From UBA5859 sp041940025 (GTDB lineage: Bacteria; Pseudomonadota; Gammaproteobacteria; UBA5859): a stretch of DNA of 64,000 nt. The translations under genes and the position numbers were made by a program. The DNA lies in assembly GCA_041940025.1 (NCBI GenBank), contig JBGTSY010000010.1, positions 1 to 64,000 on the forward strand, given 5' to 3'. Shown piece after piece: positions 51,955-61,375 of the stretch; the first letter of the stretch is position 1; each line of letters opens with the position of its first letter. Below the pieces are notes generated by a model. It had not been told where the DNA came from. It ran no database searches and saw only the letters and a program-made list of their open reading frames with translations.

Positions 51955-53283
51955 ATGCCTCGTAAGCGTAAAAATAGAGCGATCCCTGATCCAGTAGAGG
52001 CGCAGATCACGGAGTTAAATCACGAGGGTAGAGGTGTCTGCCACATGGACGGAAAGGTCACCTTCGTTCGCGGTGCGCTGGCGGGTGAACGGGTGCGCTT
52101 TGCCTATACGAAGAGACATCGTGCATTTGATGAAGGTCGGGTAATAGAGGTGCTGCAAGCTGCTGAAGCGCGCACCTCTCCTCCTTGTACCGCGGCTGAG
52201 ATCTGCGGTGGATGTAGTTTGCAACACCTGTCAAATGAGGCTCAGATCGCCCATAAGCAGCAGATTTTGCTGGAGCAACTACGCCATTTTGGAAAGGTGC
52301 AGCCGAAAAACCTATTGGCGCCACTTTTGGGTCCAACTCTTGCTTACCGCAGTAAGGCGCGATTGGCTGTGCGTTATGTGCAGAAAAAAGGCCGCGTATT
52401 AGTCGGTTTCAGAGAGGCCGGTGGTGGATTGATTGCTGATCTGGATAGTTGCCCGGTTTTGATCTCCCCTGTGGGCGAGAACTTAGATGAACTCGCTGAG
52501 TTGGTAGCATCACTGAGTGTTTATGACCAGATCCCACAAATTGAGGTGGCGGCGGGAGATCAACAGATAGGCTTGATTTTTCGTCATCTGGCACCACTAA
52601 GTGACTCAGATTTGCACCGCTTGGCATCCTGGGGTGCTGAGTTTGATTTTCAAATCTACCTGCAACCTGGGGGAGCAGATTCGGTACATGGCTTGCTGGC
52701 AACTACGCCAAGTACGCTGTCTTATGGATTACCCACTGAGGATTTGCGGCTTGATTTTAAGCCCAACGAATTTACCCAGATCAACTACCAACTGAATGAA
52801 AAAATGGTCAATCAAACTCTGTCTTTATTGGATTTACACAGTACCGATTGTGTGTTGGATCTTTTCTGTGGTGTGGGAAATTTTTCGTTACCCGCCGCCC
52901 GGCGTGCAGGGGAAGTGATTGGCGTCGAAGGTGTGGAAACGACTGTGGACCGTGCGCGGGAAAATGCAGCGCGTAATGGGATTGAAAATGTACAGTTCTA
53001 TTGTGCCGATCTGTCGAAAGACTTGAGCACGCAACATTGGTTAAAGGTTGCGTTTAACAAAATATTGCTCGATCCACCGCGCACGGGTGCGGCGCAACTC
53101 TTGTCTCATATTTCGCTGCATCAAGTGGATAAAATTGTGTACGTCTCCTGCAATCCTGCCACCTTGGCCAGGGATGCGGGTATTTTGTCTGAATTAGGTT
53201 TTATCCTCAGCGATGCGGGTGTGATGGATATGTTTCCCCATACCGCTCACGTGGAATCTGTTGCATGTTTTGTGAAACAGTGA
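51955..53283 (+). CDS. rlmD: 23S rRNA (uracil-1939-C5)-methyltransferase RlmD
   Basis: A 442-residue enzyme with an N-terminal TRAM domain, a 4Fe-4S site (C78, C84, C87 in PPCTAAEICGGCSLQH plus a later Cys), a SAM motif VLDLFCGVGNFSLPAARR and the catalytic Cys in VSCNPATLARD. It methylates U1939 in 23S rRNA. It sits just before relA, as in Pseudomonas and E. coli. Confidence 0.95.
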   Translation: MPRKRKNRAIPDPVEAQITELNHEGRGVCHMDGKVTFVRGALAGERVRFAYTKRHRAFDEGRVIEVLQAAEARTSPPCTAAEICGGCSLQHLSNEAQIAHKQQILLEQLRHFGKVQPKNLLAPLLGPTLAYRSKARLAVRYVQKKGRVLVGFREAGGGLIADLDSCPVLISPVGENLDELAELVASLSVYDQIPQIEVAAGDQQIGLIFRHLAPLSDSDLHRLASWGAEFDFQIYLQPGGADSVHGLLATTPSTLSYGLPTEDLRLDFKPNEFTQINYQLNEKMVNQTLSLLDLHSTDCVLDLFCGVGNFSLPAARRAGEVIGVEGVETTVDRARENAARNGIENVQFYCADLSKDLSTQHWLKVAFNKILLDPPRTGAAQLLSHISLHQVDKIVYVSCNPATLARDAGILSELGFILSDAGVMDMFPHTAHVESVACFVKQ

Positions 53284-53286
53284 TCC

Positions 53287-55119
53287 ATGGTTAGCATTCA
53301 TCGTTCTGCCTCACCCTCACAGTTGGAACCCATTGAGCAATGGATGTTCGATCGTATCGGCCGTTTTCCCGAAGAGGCGCAAACTCTATTAAATAAGGCT
53401 CATCTGTTAGTGAAACAGGGGTTGGCGTCTGCTAGTGAACAAGAATTGCCCATACTCATCAACGATATTGAAGGTGTCGGTGATTTGGTTTTGGAAACCA
53501 TTACAGACGAAGTGGCGCAAGCGGCAACTTGGTTGATTCCCCTAAGACTTTCCGGGTTGATTGAACGTCAGGAGATAGAAACAGTTCTCAATCGCGATGT
53601 GTCTCAACTCGTCAGCGGAGTGGCTCAATTAAGTGAAATTCCCGACTGGTTGGAGTGGCATGCGCACCGCGAACAGAACGCTGATGCATTGGAGGCATTG
53701 CGAGAGACGTTGATGGTGATGGTGGATGATGTCCGGGTGGTATTAATCAAAATTGCGAGTCGTGCGCACGAATTACAAATGTTGCGTCATCAACCAAGCC
53801 ACGAAAGGACGGCGATGGCGCGGGAAACATTAGCTATCTATTCACCCCTGTCCAATCGTCTAGGGTTGTGGCACTTAAAGTGGATTTTAGAAGATTACGC
53901 TTTTCGCTTTCTGGAGCCGGAACGTTATCGTGCGATTGCCAAGCAGTTGCAGATGAGGCGCGGGGAGCGTGAAGCCTATATTCAATTGGTCATCAATACG
54001 CTGAAGTCTCGTCTGAGTTCGGTGGGCGTAGAGGCCACTTTCTATGGACGTGCAAAACACATCTATAGTATCTGGCGTAAAATGCAACGCAAATCTATTT
54101 CTTTTGATGAGATATATGACGTTAGCGCCATTCGGGTGTTGGTGGATTCAGTTAAAGATTGCTATACAGTCCTGGGTGTTGTACATGAACTCTGGCCACA
54201 TATTCCGAAAGAATTTGATGATTACATCGCGAATCCGAAACCAAACGGTTATCGTTCTTTGCATACTGCGGTGAGAGGTCCGGACAACGGTAAACTAGAG
54301 GTCCAGATCCGCACATTTGAAATGGACAAACATGCAGAACATGGAATTGCCGCCCATTGGCAATATAAAGAGGGGGGCCGTTTTGATAAAAATTTAGAAA
54401 ACAAAATTCGTTGGTTTCGTACCTTGCTGAATAAGGATTTTAAAGAAGAGTATTTTGATGAATTAATCGAAGAATTTGCTCAAGAGACCAGCCATGAAAG
54501 AGTCTATCTTTTGTCGGAGAATGGAGAACTATTCTCTTTACCTGAAGGCAGTACCCCGGTGGATTTTGCTTACGCTCAAGGCACAGACATAGGACATCGA
54601 TGTCGCGGTGCTCGGGTGAATGGCAAATTGGTTGCGCTGGACACGCAGTTACGATCGGGCGATCAAGTAGAAGTTATCTTAGCCAAGAGCGGCGGACCCA
54701 GTCGAGATTGGTTGGATCCAGAACTGCATTTTCTCACCTCATCCAGAGCGCGCGCCACGGTACGCTCTTGGTTTCGGCGTCAAAATAGAGAGAAAAATAT
54801 CGATGCAGGTCGATTTTTATTAGAACGGGAAATCAGTCGATTGGGACTGGAGGGTTGGAACTTTCAAAACATCGCCACTCTCTATCAGCTCGCCTCTGAA
54901 GATGAACTGTTCGCTGCCATTGGACGAGGGGAGATCTCTTGCGGACAGTTGGCCACACTAGTGGCGCGAAGTGGAGCGGTTTGGTCTGCGGTGGTTCAGT
55001 CTCAAATGCCCAGTACTCGCTCTAAAATCGAACCCTTAGATGATTATGAAATATTAGGGGGGGGGGATTGCCGAAACATTTTGCCCTGTGTTGTAAACCT
55101 GTTCCAGAGCAACCTATAG
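53287..55119 (+). CDS. relA: RelA (p)ppGpp synthetase, N-terminal and TGS part before a frameshift
   Basis: A 610-residue reading frame of which about 590 residues align with RelA before a G10 tract. It has a degenerate HD-like N-terminal domain, the synthetase (FYGRAKHIYSIWRKMQRKSI, DEIYDVSAIRVLVD, ANPKPNGYRSLHTAV, VQIRTFEMDKHAEHGIAAHW) and the TGS domain (VYLLSENGELFSLPEGSTPV). The lack of the SpoT hydrolase HD pair makes it RelA-type. After 55066 the frame runs 17 foreign residues to a stop, losing the Cys-rich and ACT domains, which lie in another frame downstream. Either the assembly has one G too many or the gene is truncated. Confidence 0.9.
   Translation: MVSIHRSASPSQLEPIEQWMFDRIGRFPEEAQTLLNKAHLLVKQGLASASEQELPILINDIEGVGDLVLETITDEVAQAATWLIPLRLSGLIERQEIETVLNRDVSQLVSGVAQLSEIPDWLEWHAHREQNADALEALRETLMVMVDDVRVVLIKIASRAHELQMLRHQPSHERTAMARETLAIYSPLSNRLGLWHLKWILEDYAFRFLEPERYRAIAKQLQMRRGEREAYIQLVINTLKSRLSSVGVEATFYGRAKHIYSIWRKMQRKSISFDEIYDVSAIRVLVDSVKDCYTVLGVVHELWPHIPKEFDDYIANPKPNGYRSLHTAVRGPDNGKLEVQIRTFEMDKHAEHGIAAHWQYKEGGRFDKNLENKIRWFRTLLNKDFKEEYFDELIEEFAQETSHERVYLLSENGELFSLPEGSTPVDFAYAQGTDIGHRCRGARVNGKLVALDTQLRSGDQVEVILAKSGGPSRDWLDPELHFLTSSRARATVRSWFRRQNREKNIDAGRFLLEREISRLGLEGWNFQNIATLYQLASEDELFAAIGRGEISCGQLATLVARSGAVWSAVVQSQMPSTRSKIEPLDDYEILGGGDCRNILPCVVNLFQSNL
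55057..55066 (+). repeat. G10 homopolymer at the relA frameshift
   Basis: Ten consecutive G's. With nine, the relA frame would read continuously into the downstream C-terminal domains (…EILGGG then LPKHFALCCKPVP). Such runs are prone to sequencing error and to slipped-strand mutation. Confidence 0.9.
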
Positions 55120-55499
55120 TGGGTTTTATTACGCGTCAGCATGAACTCTCTGTACACCGTGCGAACTGTACTCACGCCATTCGTCATATTGAAGATGCGC
55201 CTGAGCGGTTGGTGAGTGTGTCCTGGATGCGGCGGCAAGATGAACCCATGGAAAAGGTTTCTTTGTGGGTACGTGCCTACGATCGTCAAGGATTGTTGTT
55301 TGAAATTACAAGCATCATTAATGCGGAGCAGGTAAATGTGGTGGCTGTGAATACGCGCTCTTATGCGGATGGATTGGCAGATCTACACCTGACGCTAGAG
55401 GCTCACGGGTTACAGCAGACCAGTCGCATCATTAATCGTATCAATACCTTACCTAATGTGGTGGAGGCGCGTAGCCAGTGGGAGAAGGATGCTGAGTGA
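55068..55499 (+). CDS. relA: RelA C-terminal domains (zinc-finger-like and ACT), out of frame with the 5' part
   Basis: A 143-residue reading frame holding the rest of RelA: the conserved-cysteine/ribosome-contact segment HFALCCKPVPEQPIVGFITR, HELSVHRANCTHA, and the ACT domain VSLWVRAYDRQGLLFEITSI to VEARSQW. It is in the -1 frame relative to the 5' part. Probably not an independent gene: there is no ribosome-binding site before the TTG at 55068. It belongs with the preceding entry as one frameshifted relA of about 737 residues. Confidence 0.85.
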   Translation: MPKHFALCCKPVPEQPIVGFITRQHELSVHRANCTHAIRHIEDAPERLVSVSWMRRQDEPMEKVSLWVRAYDRQGLLFEITSIINAEQVNVVAVNTRSYADGLADLHLTLEAHGLQQTSRIINRINTLPNVVEARSQWEKDAE

Positions 55500-55658
55500 A
55501 GGTCGTGACTGTTATTTGCCGCCAATTGGGAGCGGGGGATCAACACTGAAGTGACGAGTACCGGTACTGGTGTAATCAAATCATGGGCATACTGTCGCAG
55601 TACTGTCTCTGTATTGAAATTAGATTGGTGTTAAAATCGACATTTTGCAGTCGCATTG

Positions 55659-55925
55659 ATGAAAAGTAACCGCGAATCCGAACAGTCCCCGAGTTGGTGG
55701 GAGGTATGTAAAAGTATCTTTGCCGCCGCTTTAGGGGTGCAGTCTGAAGACCAGCGGGCGCGCGATTTTACCTATGGAAAACCTGTCCCTTATATCATTG
55801 CTGGGTTGATTTTTACGGTTATATTTGTCGCTAGTCTGTTGGCGGTAGCATTCTTGGTCACCCCCGAGTCTAACGAGCACAAGCTTCATCCGGCCCTGAA
55901 ATATAAGCAGATAGACCAGCAGTGA
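55659..55925 (+). CDS. DUF2970 small membrane protein
   Basis: An 88-residue protein with a helix (VPYIIAGLIFTVIFVASLLA) and an N-terminal WWEVCKSIFAAALGVQSEDQRARDF, the pattern of DUF2970: a conserved region with G-V-Q before the membrane helix. Function unknown; likely inner membrane. The ATG at 55659 is preferred over the adjoining TTG. Confidence 0.82.
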   Translation: MKSNRESEQSPSWWEVCKSIFAAALGVQSEDQRARDFTYGKPVPYIIAGLIFTVIFVASLLAVAFLVTPESNEHKLHPALKYKQIDQQ

Positions 55926-55963
55926 ACTGTTTCTTTCAGCTTTGTCCTAACGAGTAGTCTGTT

Positions 55964-57025
55964 ATGAATGCAATTGATAATGTCAATGTTGCGTTGCAGG
56001 AGCTATTAGCCACCCCTGCAACCATTAAACAGCGATTACCGCTGTCTCAACGTGCCGAACAGAGTGTGCTGCAAGGCCGCCGTACTGTGGAGGCGATCCT
56101 GGATCGTCGAGATCCGAGACTCATTGTCGTTGTGGGGCCTTGCTCCATCCATGATGTGGATGCGGCCATGGAGTATGCACAAAAATTAAAAAAATTAAGC
56201 GATACTGTGGCGGACACGCTCTATTTGGTGATGCGTGTCTATTTTGAAAAACCAAGAACATCTACCGGTTGGAAGGGTTTGATTAACGATCCCGATATGG
56301 ATGATTCGTTTCATCTTGAAAAAGGGCTCACCATTGCGCGAAAACTACTACTGGATGTGGTGGAGTTGGGATTACCCGCAGGCACCGAAGCCTTAGATCC
56401 GATTATGCCGCAATATATTTCTGATTTAATTTCCTGGACTGCCATTGGTGCACGTACCACTGAATCGCAGACTCATCGAGAGATGTCCAGTGGTCTGTCT
56501 ACTCCTGTTGGATTTAAGAATGGTACCGATGGTAGCGTAGATGTGGCGATTAATGCGATGAAGTCCGCTTCCAGCCCCCACCACTTTTTGGGCATCAACC
56601 AACAGGGACAATGTTCGGTGTTTCGTACCAAGGGCAATCCCTATGGTCACGTGGTGTTACGTGGAGGTGGCGAGAAGACCAATTACGATGCGCACAGCAT
56701 TGCTGGCTGTGAACAGGTGTTGCAACAAGCCGGGTTGGCTAAACGCATTTTTGTGGATTGCAGCCACGCCAATTCAAACAAACAGTTTTATCGTCAACCT
56801 GTCGTTTTAGATGAGTGCGTCGAACAAATAGTGGCGGGTAACCAATCAATCGTTGGCCTCATGTTAGAGAGTCATCTACATGAAGGCAATCAATCGATTC
56901 CGGCTGATCTCAGTCAGCTCAAATATGGCGTTTCGGTCACCGATTCCTGCATTGATTGGCAAACTACAGAAGAAACTTTGTTACGTGCAAGGGAAAAATT
57001 AACAAAAATTCTACCAAATCGATAA
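55964..57025 (+). CDS. aroG: 3-deoxy-7-phosphoheptulonate synthase, type I
   Basis: A 353-residue DAHP synthase, the first step of aromatic amino acid synthesis (PEP plus erythrose 4-phosphate). VVVGPCSIHDVDAAMEYAQK, MRVYFEKPRTSTGWKGLIND, the metal-binding KRIFVDCSHANSNK and the hydrophobic ALDPIMPQYISDLISW are typical of the AroF/G/H type. The feedback specificity (Phe, Tyr or Trp) cannot be called, so the symbol is a family placeholder. Confidence 0.93.
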   Translation: MNAIDNVNVALQELLATPATIKQRLPLSQRAEQSVLQGRRTVEAILDRRDPRLIVVVGPCSIHDVDAAMEYAQKLKKLSDTVADTLYLVMRVYFEKPRTSTGWKGLINDPDMDDSFHLEKGLTIARKLLLDVVELGLPAGTEALDPIMPQYISDLISWTAIGARTTESQTHREMSSGLSTPVGFKNGTDGSVDVAINAMKSASSPHHFLGINQQGQCSVFRTKGNPYGHVVLRGGGEKTNYDAHSIAGCEQVLQQAGLAKRIFVDCSHANSNKQFYRQPVVLDECVEQIVAGNQSIVGLMLESHLHEGNQSIPADLSQLKYGVSVTDSCIDWQTTEETLLRAREKLTKILPNR

Positions 57026-57109
57026 ATTGCCCTCATTCGCGCATCAAGTGTGGTTGAATAGCGCCGATGACATGTTGCATAGGGTACGACCAATAGCAAG
57101 GAGCGGTGT

Positions 57110-58534
57110 ATGGCAGAGGATGGCCTCACAAAATTTTCCCTACGTAAGAACGTAGATCTCATGGTGGAGCGAGCCTTCTCCGTACTGGAGTTGGACGAGG
57201 GAGTCGCCCGCGCCATCCGCGCTTGCCAGGCAGTCATTCAGCTTACCTTCCCCGTCGAAATAAAGGGAAAAGTAGAGGTGTTTAGTGGTTGGCGAGCGGT
57301 ACACAGTACACATCGTTTACCGGTTAAAGGCGGCATTCGTTTCGCACCAATCGTGGATCAGGATGAAGTGGAAGGACTGGCCTCCCTAATGACCTACAAA
57401 TGCGCCATTGTGGATGTACCTTTCGGTGGCTCCAAGGGTGGGCTAAAAATTGATCCGAGAAACTATACCCGTGAAGAGATGCAGAGAATCACTCGCAGAT
57501 TTGCACGAGAATTAGCGAGTAGAGGATTTTTGAGTCCGGCACTCAATGTCCCTGCGCCGGACGTGGGCACCGGACAGCGGGAAATGGCTTGGATTGCGGA
57601 TACTTATAAACAACTGTTTCCTGAAGATATCAATTATCAAGCCTGTGTCACCGGAAAGCCTGTGCATCATGGCGGTATCAGAGGCAGGGTAGAGGCCACG
57701 GGTCGCGGCGTGCAGTACGGCATCCATGAATTTTTCCGTCACGGCGCGGATGTAAAGGAGGCAGGACTAACTCCCGGTCTAGGCGGCCAGCGTGTGGTGA
57801 TTCAAGGTTTTGGCAATGTGGGTTTTCATGCGGCAAAATTTCTCAGTGAAGAAGACGGCGCAAAAATCATTGCAATTGTGGAGCGGGATGGTTTTCTGTT
57901 TCATGAAGAGGGCATAAATGTGGCACAGGCGAGGGAATACCTGACTGCCAATGATTCGTTTAGAGGTTATCCAGATGCGGAGTTTTGTGAAGATCGAGAT
58001 TTGGGTTTAGAAATCGATTGCGACATTTTAATTCCAGCTGCCCTTGAGGGGGTGATTCATGGGCAAAATGCCAATCGAATCAAAGCCCGGTTAATCGTGG
58101 AAGCAGCCAATGGACCAATTACTTTTGAGGCGGATGACATTTTAAAGAAAAAAGGGGTGGCCATACTACCCGATTCGCTGATGAATGCGGGGGGCGTAGT
58201 GGTCTCCTATTTTGAATGGATCCGTAATTTGTCACACATTCGATTTGGTCGAATTGAGCGCCGTTTTGATGAAATGCGTGGTCAACATATTATTAGCGCG
58301 CTGGAAAGTATGACAAATAACACAGTACCAGATTGGATGCGCAGTGAAATTATTCGTGGCGCGGATGAGCTCGATTTAGTTCGCTCAGGATTGGATGACA
58401 CTATGCGACAAGCATATAACGAAATTCGGGAACAAAAGCTGACACATGATGCGGTGAACGACTTACGAACCGCTGCTTATGTCATTGCTGTACAGAAAAT
58501 TTCCCGCTCCTATCTCGATCTTGGTACTTACTAA
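57110..58534 (+). CDS. Glu/Leu/Phe/Val dehydrogenase family protein (probable glutamate dehydrogenase)
   Basis: A 474-residue dehydrogenase interconverting glutamate and 2-oxoglutarate. The substrate domain has VKGGIRFAPIVDQDEVEGLA, the catalytic lysine in VPFGGSKGGLKID and APDVGTGQREMAWI. The NAD-binding domain has VIQGFGNVGFHAAKFLSEED. AAGGAG sits six bases before the ATG. Length and motifs match the NAD-type enzymes with the Glu/Leu/Phe/Val family name; cofactor and amino acid need assay. Confidence 0.9.
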   Translation: MAEDGLTKFSLRKNVDLMVERAFSVLELDEGVARAIRACQAVIQLTFPVEIKGKVEVFSGWRAVHSTHRLPVKGGIRFAPIVDQDEVEGLASLMTYKCAIVDVPFGGSKGGLKIDPRNYTREEMQRITRRFARELASRGFLSPALNVPAPDVGTGQREMAWIADTYKQLFPEDINYQACVTGKPVHHGGIRGRVEATGRGVQYGIHEFFRHGADVKEAGLTPGLGGQRVVIQGFGNVGFHAAKFLSEEDGAKIIAIVERDGFLFHEEGINVAQAREYLTANDSFRGYPDAEFCEDRDLGLEIDCDILIPAALEGVIHGQNANRIKARLIVEAANGPITFEADDILKKKGVAILPDSLMNAGGVVVSYFEWIRNLSHIRFGRIERRFDEMRGQHIISALESMTNNTVPDWMRSEIIRGADELDLVRSGLDDTMRQAYNEIREQKLTHDAVNDLRTAAYVIAVQKISRSYLDLGTY

Positions 58535-58725
58535 CCATTCTTATTATTGAATTCTCAAATACAATCAAAAAGATAAATCTTTTTTATTTTCATTAAACGA
58601 CTGATTGTCTGATTCTTGCGGCTGTGTCAATGGACTGTGGGCCTGTGACGCAGCTTAGGGTACACTCTGAGTGTCCTGTCTTTGAAAAATAGATAACCAG
58701 GAACTCAAGCAAGAGGATGAAGATT

Positions 58726-60683
58726 ATGCCGGACTCAACCAAAGAGTGGGATATTTTAATTAAAAATGCCCTTATGTTTGATGGATTAGGCGGCGCGCCG
58801 CAACAGGTGAGCGTGGCCACCAAAGATGGCGTGTTTGCCGCTATCGGTGACGATCTGGATGAAGCTTTGGCCAATGAGGTGATTGATGCAAAAGGCCAAT
58901 GGTTAATGCCAGGATTAATAGACAACCATACCCATTTTGATCTTGAAGTCGAGCTGGAGCCATGGTTACCGGAAGCAGTGCGCCATGGCACCACCACTGT
59001 GGTGATGAGTAACTGTAGCTTAGGTGTCGCATTTGGCAAGCAGTTAAATCCGCAAAAGCCAGAGGAAAATCCCATCGTTGATGTGTTTGCCCGTGTGGAA
59101 AACATTCCCAAAAGTGTATTGGAAGATTGTGTGAATGTGATTGATTGGGATAACACGGGTGATTATTTGGATCATTTTGATGATATTCCTCTCGGTCCCA
59201 ATGTGGCGCCCATGGTGCCGCACACAATGTTACGTATTGAAGTGATGGGATTGGAGGAGAGCATCAGCCGCAAACCCACGGACGCGGAAATAAAAAAGAT
59301 GGCCGATTTGCTGCAGTTGGCAATGGATGAAGGGTACATCGGCTTCTCGACTGATGGTTTACCGCTTCACTATTTGGCAAATAGTCCCCATAAGAATGTG
59401 AAGATCCCGGCGCAACACGCTACCTGGAAAGAGGTCAAAACTTTATTGGATGTGGTTCGCAACAATGACGGTGTAGTACAGACGACGCCGAATCCAGACA
59501 ATATGCTGGTCACAGCGGGCACACTGATTATGACAAGCGGTCGCCTATTCGGTAAACCACTGCGCATGACGGCGACTGCCGCCATGGATCTCAATTCCAA
59601 TCAACGGGCTGCTGACGGTATTTTGCGTTTTAACACGCTCTTGAACAGTGATCTTGTACAAGGGGATTTCACCTTTCAGGCTTTATCCGCGCCTTTCCGT
59701 GTATATGCCGATGGCGTGACCACTCCTTTGTTGGAAGAGAAACCCGCATTTCGTGAACTCAATGCATGCGAGGTAGAAGATAGGGAAGGCCGATTAAAAC
59801 TCCTCAATGATCCCAGTTATCAGCAGCGATTTAGAGCAGACTGGATGGCTGGAAAAGTCGGTTTTAACCTGGCTCGATTACTGCGTAAGTTGCATATGGA
59901 ACCCACTACTTTTGGTCGTAACCTGTCTGAAATGTATATAGACACCTGTCCTGTACGATGTTGGGATCAGACCAACATGGGTGAGATCTATGATCGATTG
60001 GTCACCTATCAAAAGACGGGTGGCCAGTCAGGCGCCGAGAATGAGGAGGAAGCATCTGCGTTTGCCGAGTTCCCGAATCCTATTGGTGACGATGCGGAGT
60101 TTGTCATGCATATGTTGCGTCAGCATGACAAGCAATTCCGTTGGTATACCACCACGGCGAACGAACGTCCTCACACGCTTAAGAAATTGTTGTNNNNNNN
60201 NNNTTGTTGTTCCACGAGCAGACCTTACCGGGATTTAATGATAGCGGCGCGCACCTGACCAATATGGCGTTTTTCGATGGGAACTTGCGCACGCTGAAGA
60301 TCGCGCAAGAGGATTCAATAGAAAAAGTTTCCGTTGCAGTGAAGCGGTTGACACATGATCCCGCTCGGCTCTTTGGTTTAGATGTTGGAACCATTGAAAT
60401 CGGTCGTCAAGCGGATATGGCGCTGATCGATCCTGAAGCCTTAAGGGCCTATGATTCTGGTGCTAACACAGTCATGAACTATCGCGAGGTGTTTCAACAT
60501 AATCAAATGGTCAACCGTTCAGATGGCGTGGTGACTTCAGTGGTGATTGCCGGTAAGTTGGCTTGGGATGGTAAAGAATACACCCCCAAATTTGGCAAAG
60601 AACCTTTCGGTAGGGCAATGCGGAATCGCAACAAAGCCCAGTATTTGCCGGGTAAACGTAAAGCGGCCAAGCAAGCGGCCTAG
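58726..60683 (+). CDS. N-acyl-D-amino-acid deacylase-like amidohydrolase (crosses a 10-N gap)
   Basis: A metal-dependent amidohydrolase of the D-aminoacylase type. The zinc-binding HxH is in PGLIDNHTHFDLEVELEPWL; RHGTTTVVMSNCSLGVAF, GYIGFSTDGLPLHYL and PGFNDSGAHLTNMAFFDGNL are family hallmarks. The Ns at 60194-60203 break the frame, but the flanks overlap (TTGTTGT on both sides) and joining them restores KKLLFHEQTLPGFN, giving one 646-residue protein. AAGAGG (58711-58716) is nine bases from the ATG at 58726 and abuts the one at 58717, so 58726 is preferred. It may hydrolyse N-acyl amino acids or cyclic amides. Confidence 0.85.
60194..60203. other. Assembly gap, ten Ns
   Basis: A fixed-size scaffold gap. 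TTGTTGT ends the left flank (60187-60193) and begins the right flank (60204-60210), so the true gap is probably an overlap of seven bases. Confidence 0.9.
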
Positions 60684-60705
60684 ATTTCTCTTAGCTGTGT
60701 CTTCC

Positions 60706-60734
60706 AAAAAGCCTCACTATAGTGAGGCTTTTTT
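60706..60734 (+). terminator. Rho-independent terminator after the amidohydrolase
   Basis: GCCTCACTATAGTGAGGC is a perfect palindrome (60711-60728) framed by five A's and six T's, giving a 7-base GC-rich stem with a TATA loop. The A run means it could also stop transcription from the other strand. It ends the amidohydrolase transcript before ytoQ. Confidence 0.92.
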
Positions 60735-60741
60735 ATCTCTC

Positions 60742-60769
60742 TTCACGCCAAGTGACTTTAGATTATAAT
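60742..60769 (+). promoter_or_regulatory. Likely sigma-70 promoter for ytoQ
   Basis: TTCACG (60742-60747), a 16-base spacer and a consensus TATAAT (60764-60769) lie 35 bases before the GTG start of ytoQ and just after the terminator. Confidence 0.45.
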
Positions 60770-60804
60770 TTGAATTTGATTTGATCATTTAAGGGTGGCT
60801 ATTT

Positions 60805-61245
60805 GTGGCTTTAATAGTTTATTTATCGGGTGAAATACACAGTGACTGGCGTCAACGAATCATCTCCGGTGCTGGCCAGTTGGCGCTGGACATAGAATTT
60901 ACATCGCCAGTGACGGATCATGCGTCAAGTGACGCGGCGGGCGATCATCTGGGGGAAGAGTCTACTCCTTTTTGGCGGGACCATAAATCCGCTCAGGTAA
61001 ATGCGATTCGCACACAGACATTGATAAAACAGTGTCATGTGGCAGTTGTGCGTTTTGGGGATAAATATAAACAGTGGAATGCAGCCTTTGATGCCGGTTA
61101 TCTATCGGCCCTCTCCAAGCCCTATATCACTTTGCATGATGCGTCTTTAGTTCATGCATTAAAAGAAGTGGATGCCGCCGCCCTCGCTTGGGCGCAAACC
61201 CCGGAACAAGTCGTAGAAATCTTACGTTATGTGGTTCAGGCTTGA
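60805..61245 (+). CDS. YtoQ family protein
   Basis: A 146-residue protein starting at GTG with AAGGGTGG upstream. IVYLSGEIHSDWRQRIISGA at the N-terminus, the DHLGEESTPFWRDHKSAQVN segment and RFGDKYKQWNAAFDAGYLSA match YtoQ proteins, which have a nucleoside 2-deoxyribosyltransferase-like fold. Function is not established. It has its own promoter and is isolated by the upstream terminator. Confidence 0.88.
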   Translation: MALIVYLSGEIHSDWRQRIISGAGQLALDIEFTSPVTDHASSDAAGDHLGEESTPFWRDHKSAQVNAIRTQTLIKQCHVAVVRFGDKYKQWNAAFDAGYLSALSKPYITLHDASLVHALKEVDAAALAWAQTPEQVVEILRYVVQA

Positions 61246-61375
61246 TTTTTTGCATGAGCGTCTGGTGACCAGAGTCGTTCAGGCCGTAGAAGCGGATCTG
61301 CCTACTGAATTAACCAATAGAATCTTTGATACTTCATTCATAGGATCATCGGATCTAAGTGTTAGCCAGCTTTAG
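61229..61375 (+). CDS. Possible 48-residue small protein after ytoQ
   Basis: An ATG inside the end of ytoQ (17-base overlap, another frame) opens 48 codons: MWFRLDFLHERL, then a mixed polar segment to SDLSVSQL. It overlaps the end of the convergent UbiB-like gene by 14 bases. There is no good ribosome-binding site and no recognised family. It may be chance; listed because it fills the only space here. Confidence 0.2.
   Translation: MWFRLDFLHERLVTRVVQAVEADLPTELTNRIFDTSFIGSSDLSVSQL

Noticed and set aside
58591..58610. AT-rich AAAAAGAT/ATCTTTTT repeat after the glutamate dehydrogenase gene
   Set aside because: No G+C in the stem beyond one pair per arm and a two-base loop; too weak to call a terminator.
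58593..59156. Antisense open frame of 187 codons across the amidohydrolase start
   Set aside because: Shadow of the amidohydrolase gene, with low-complexity Ser/Thr-rich translation.
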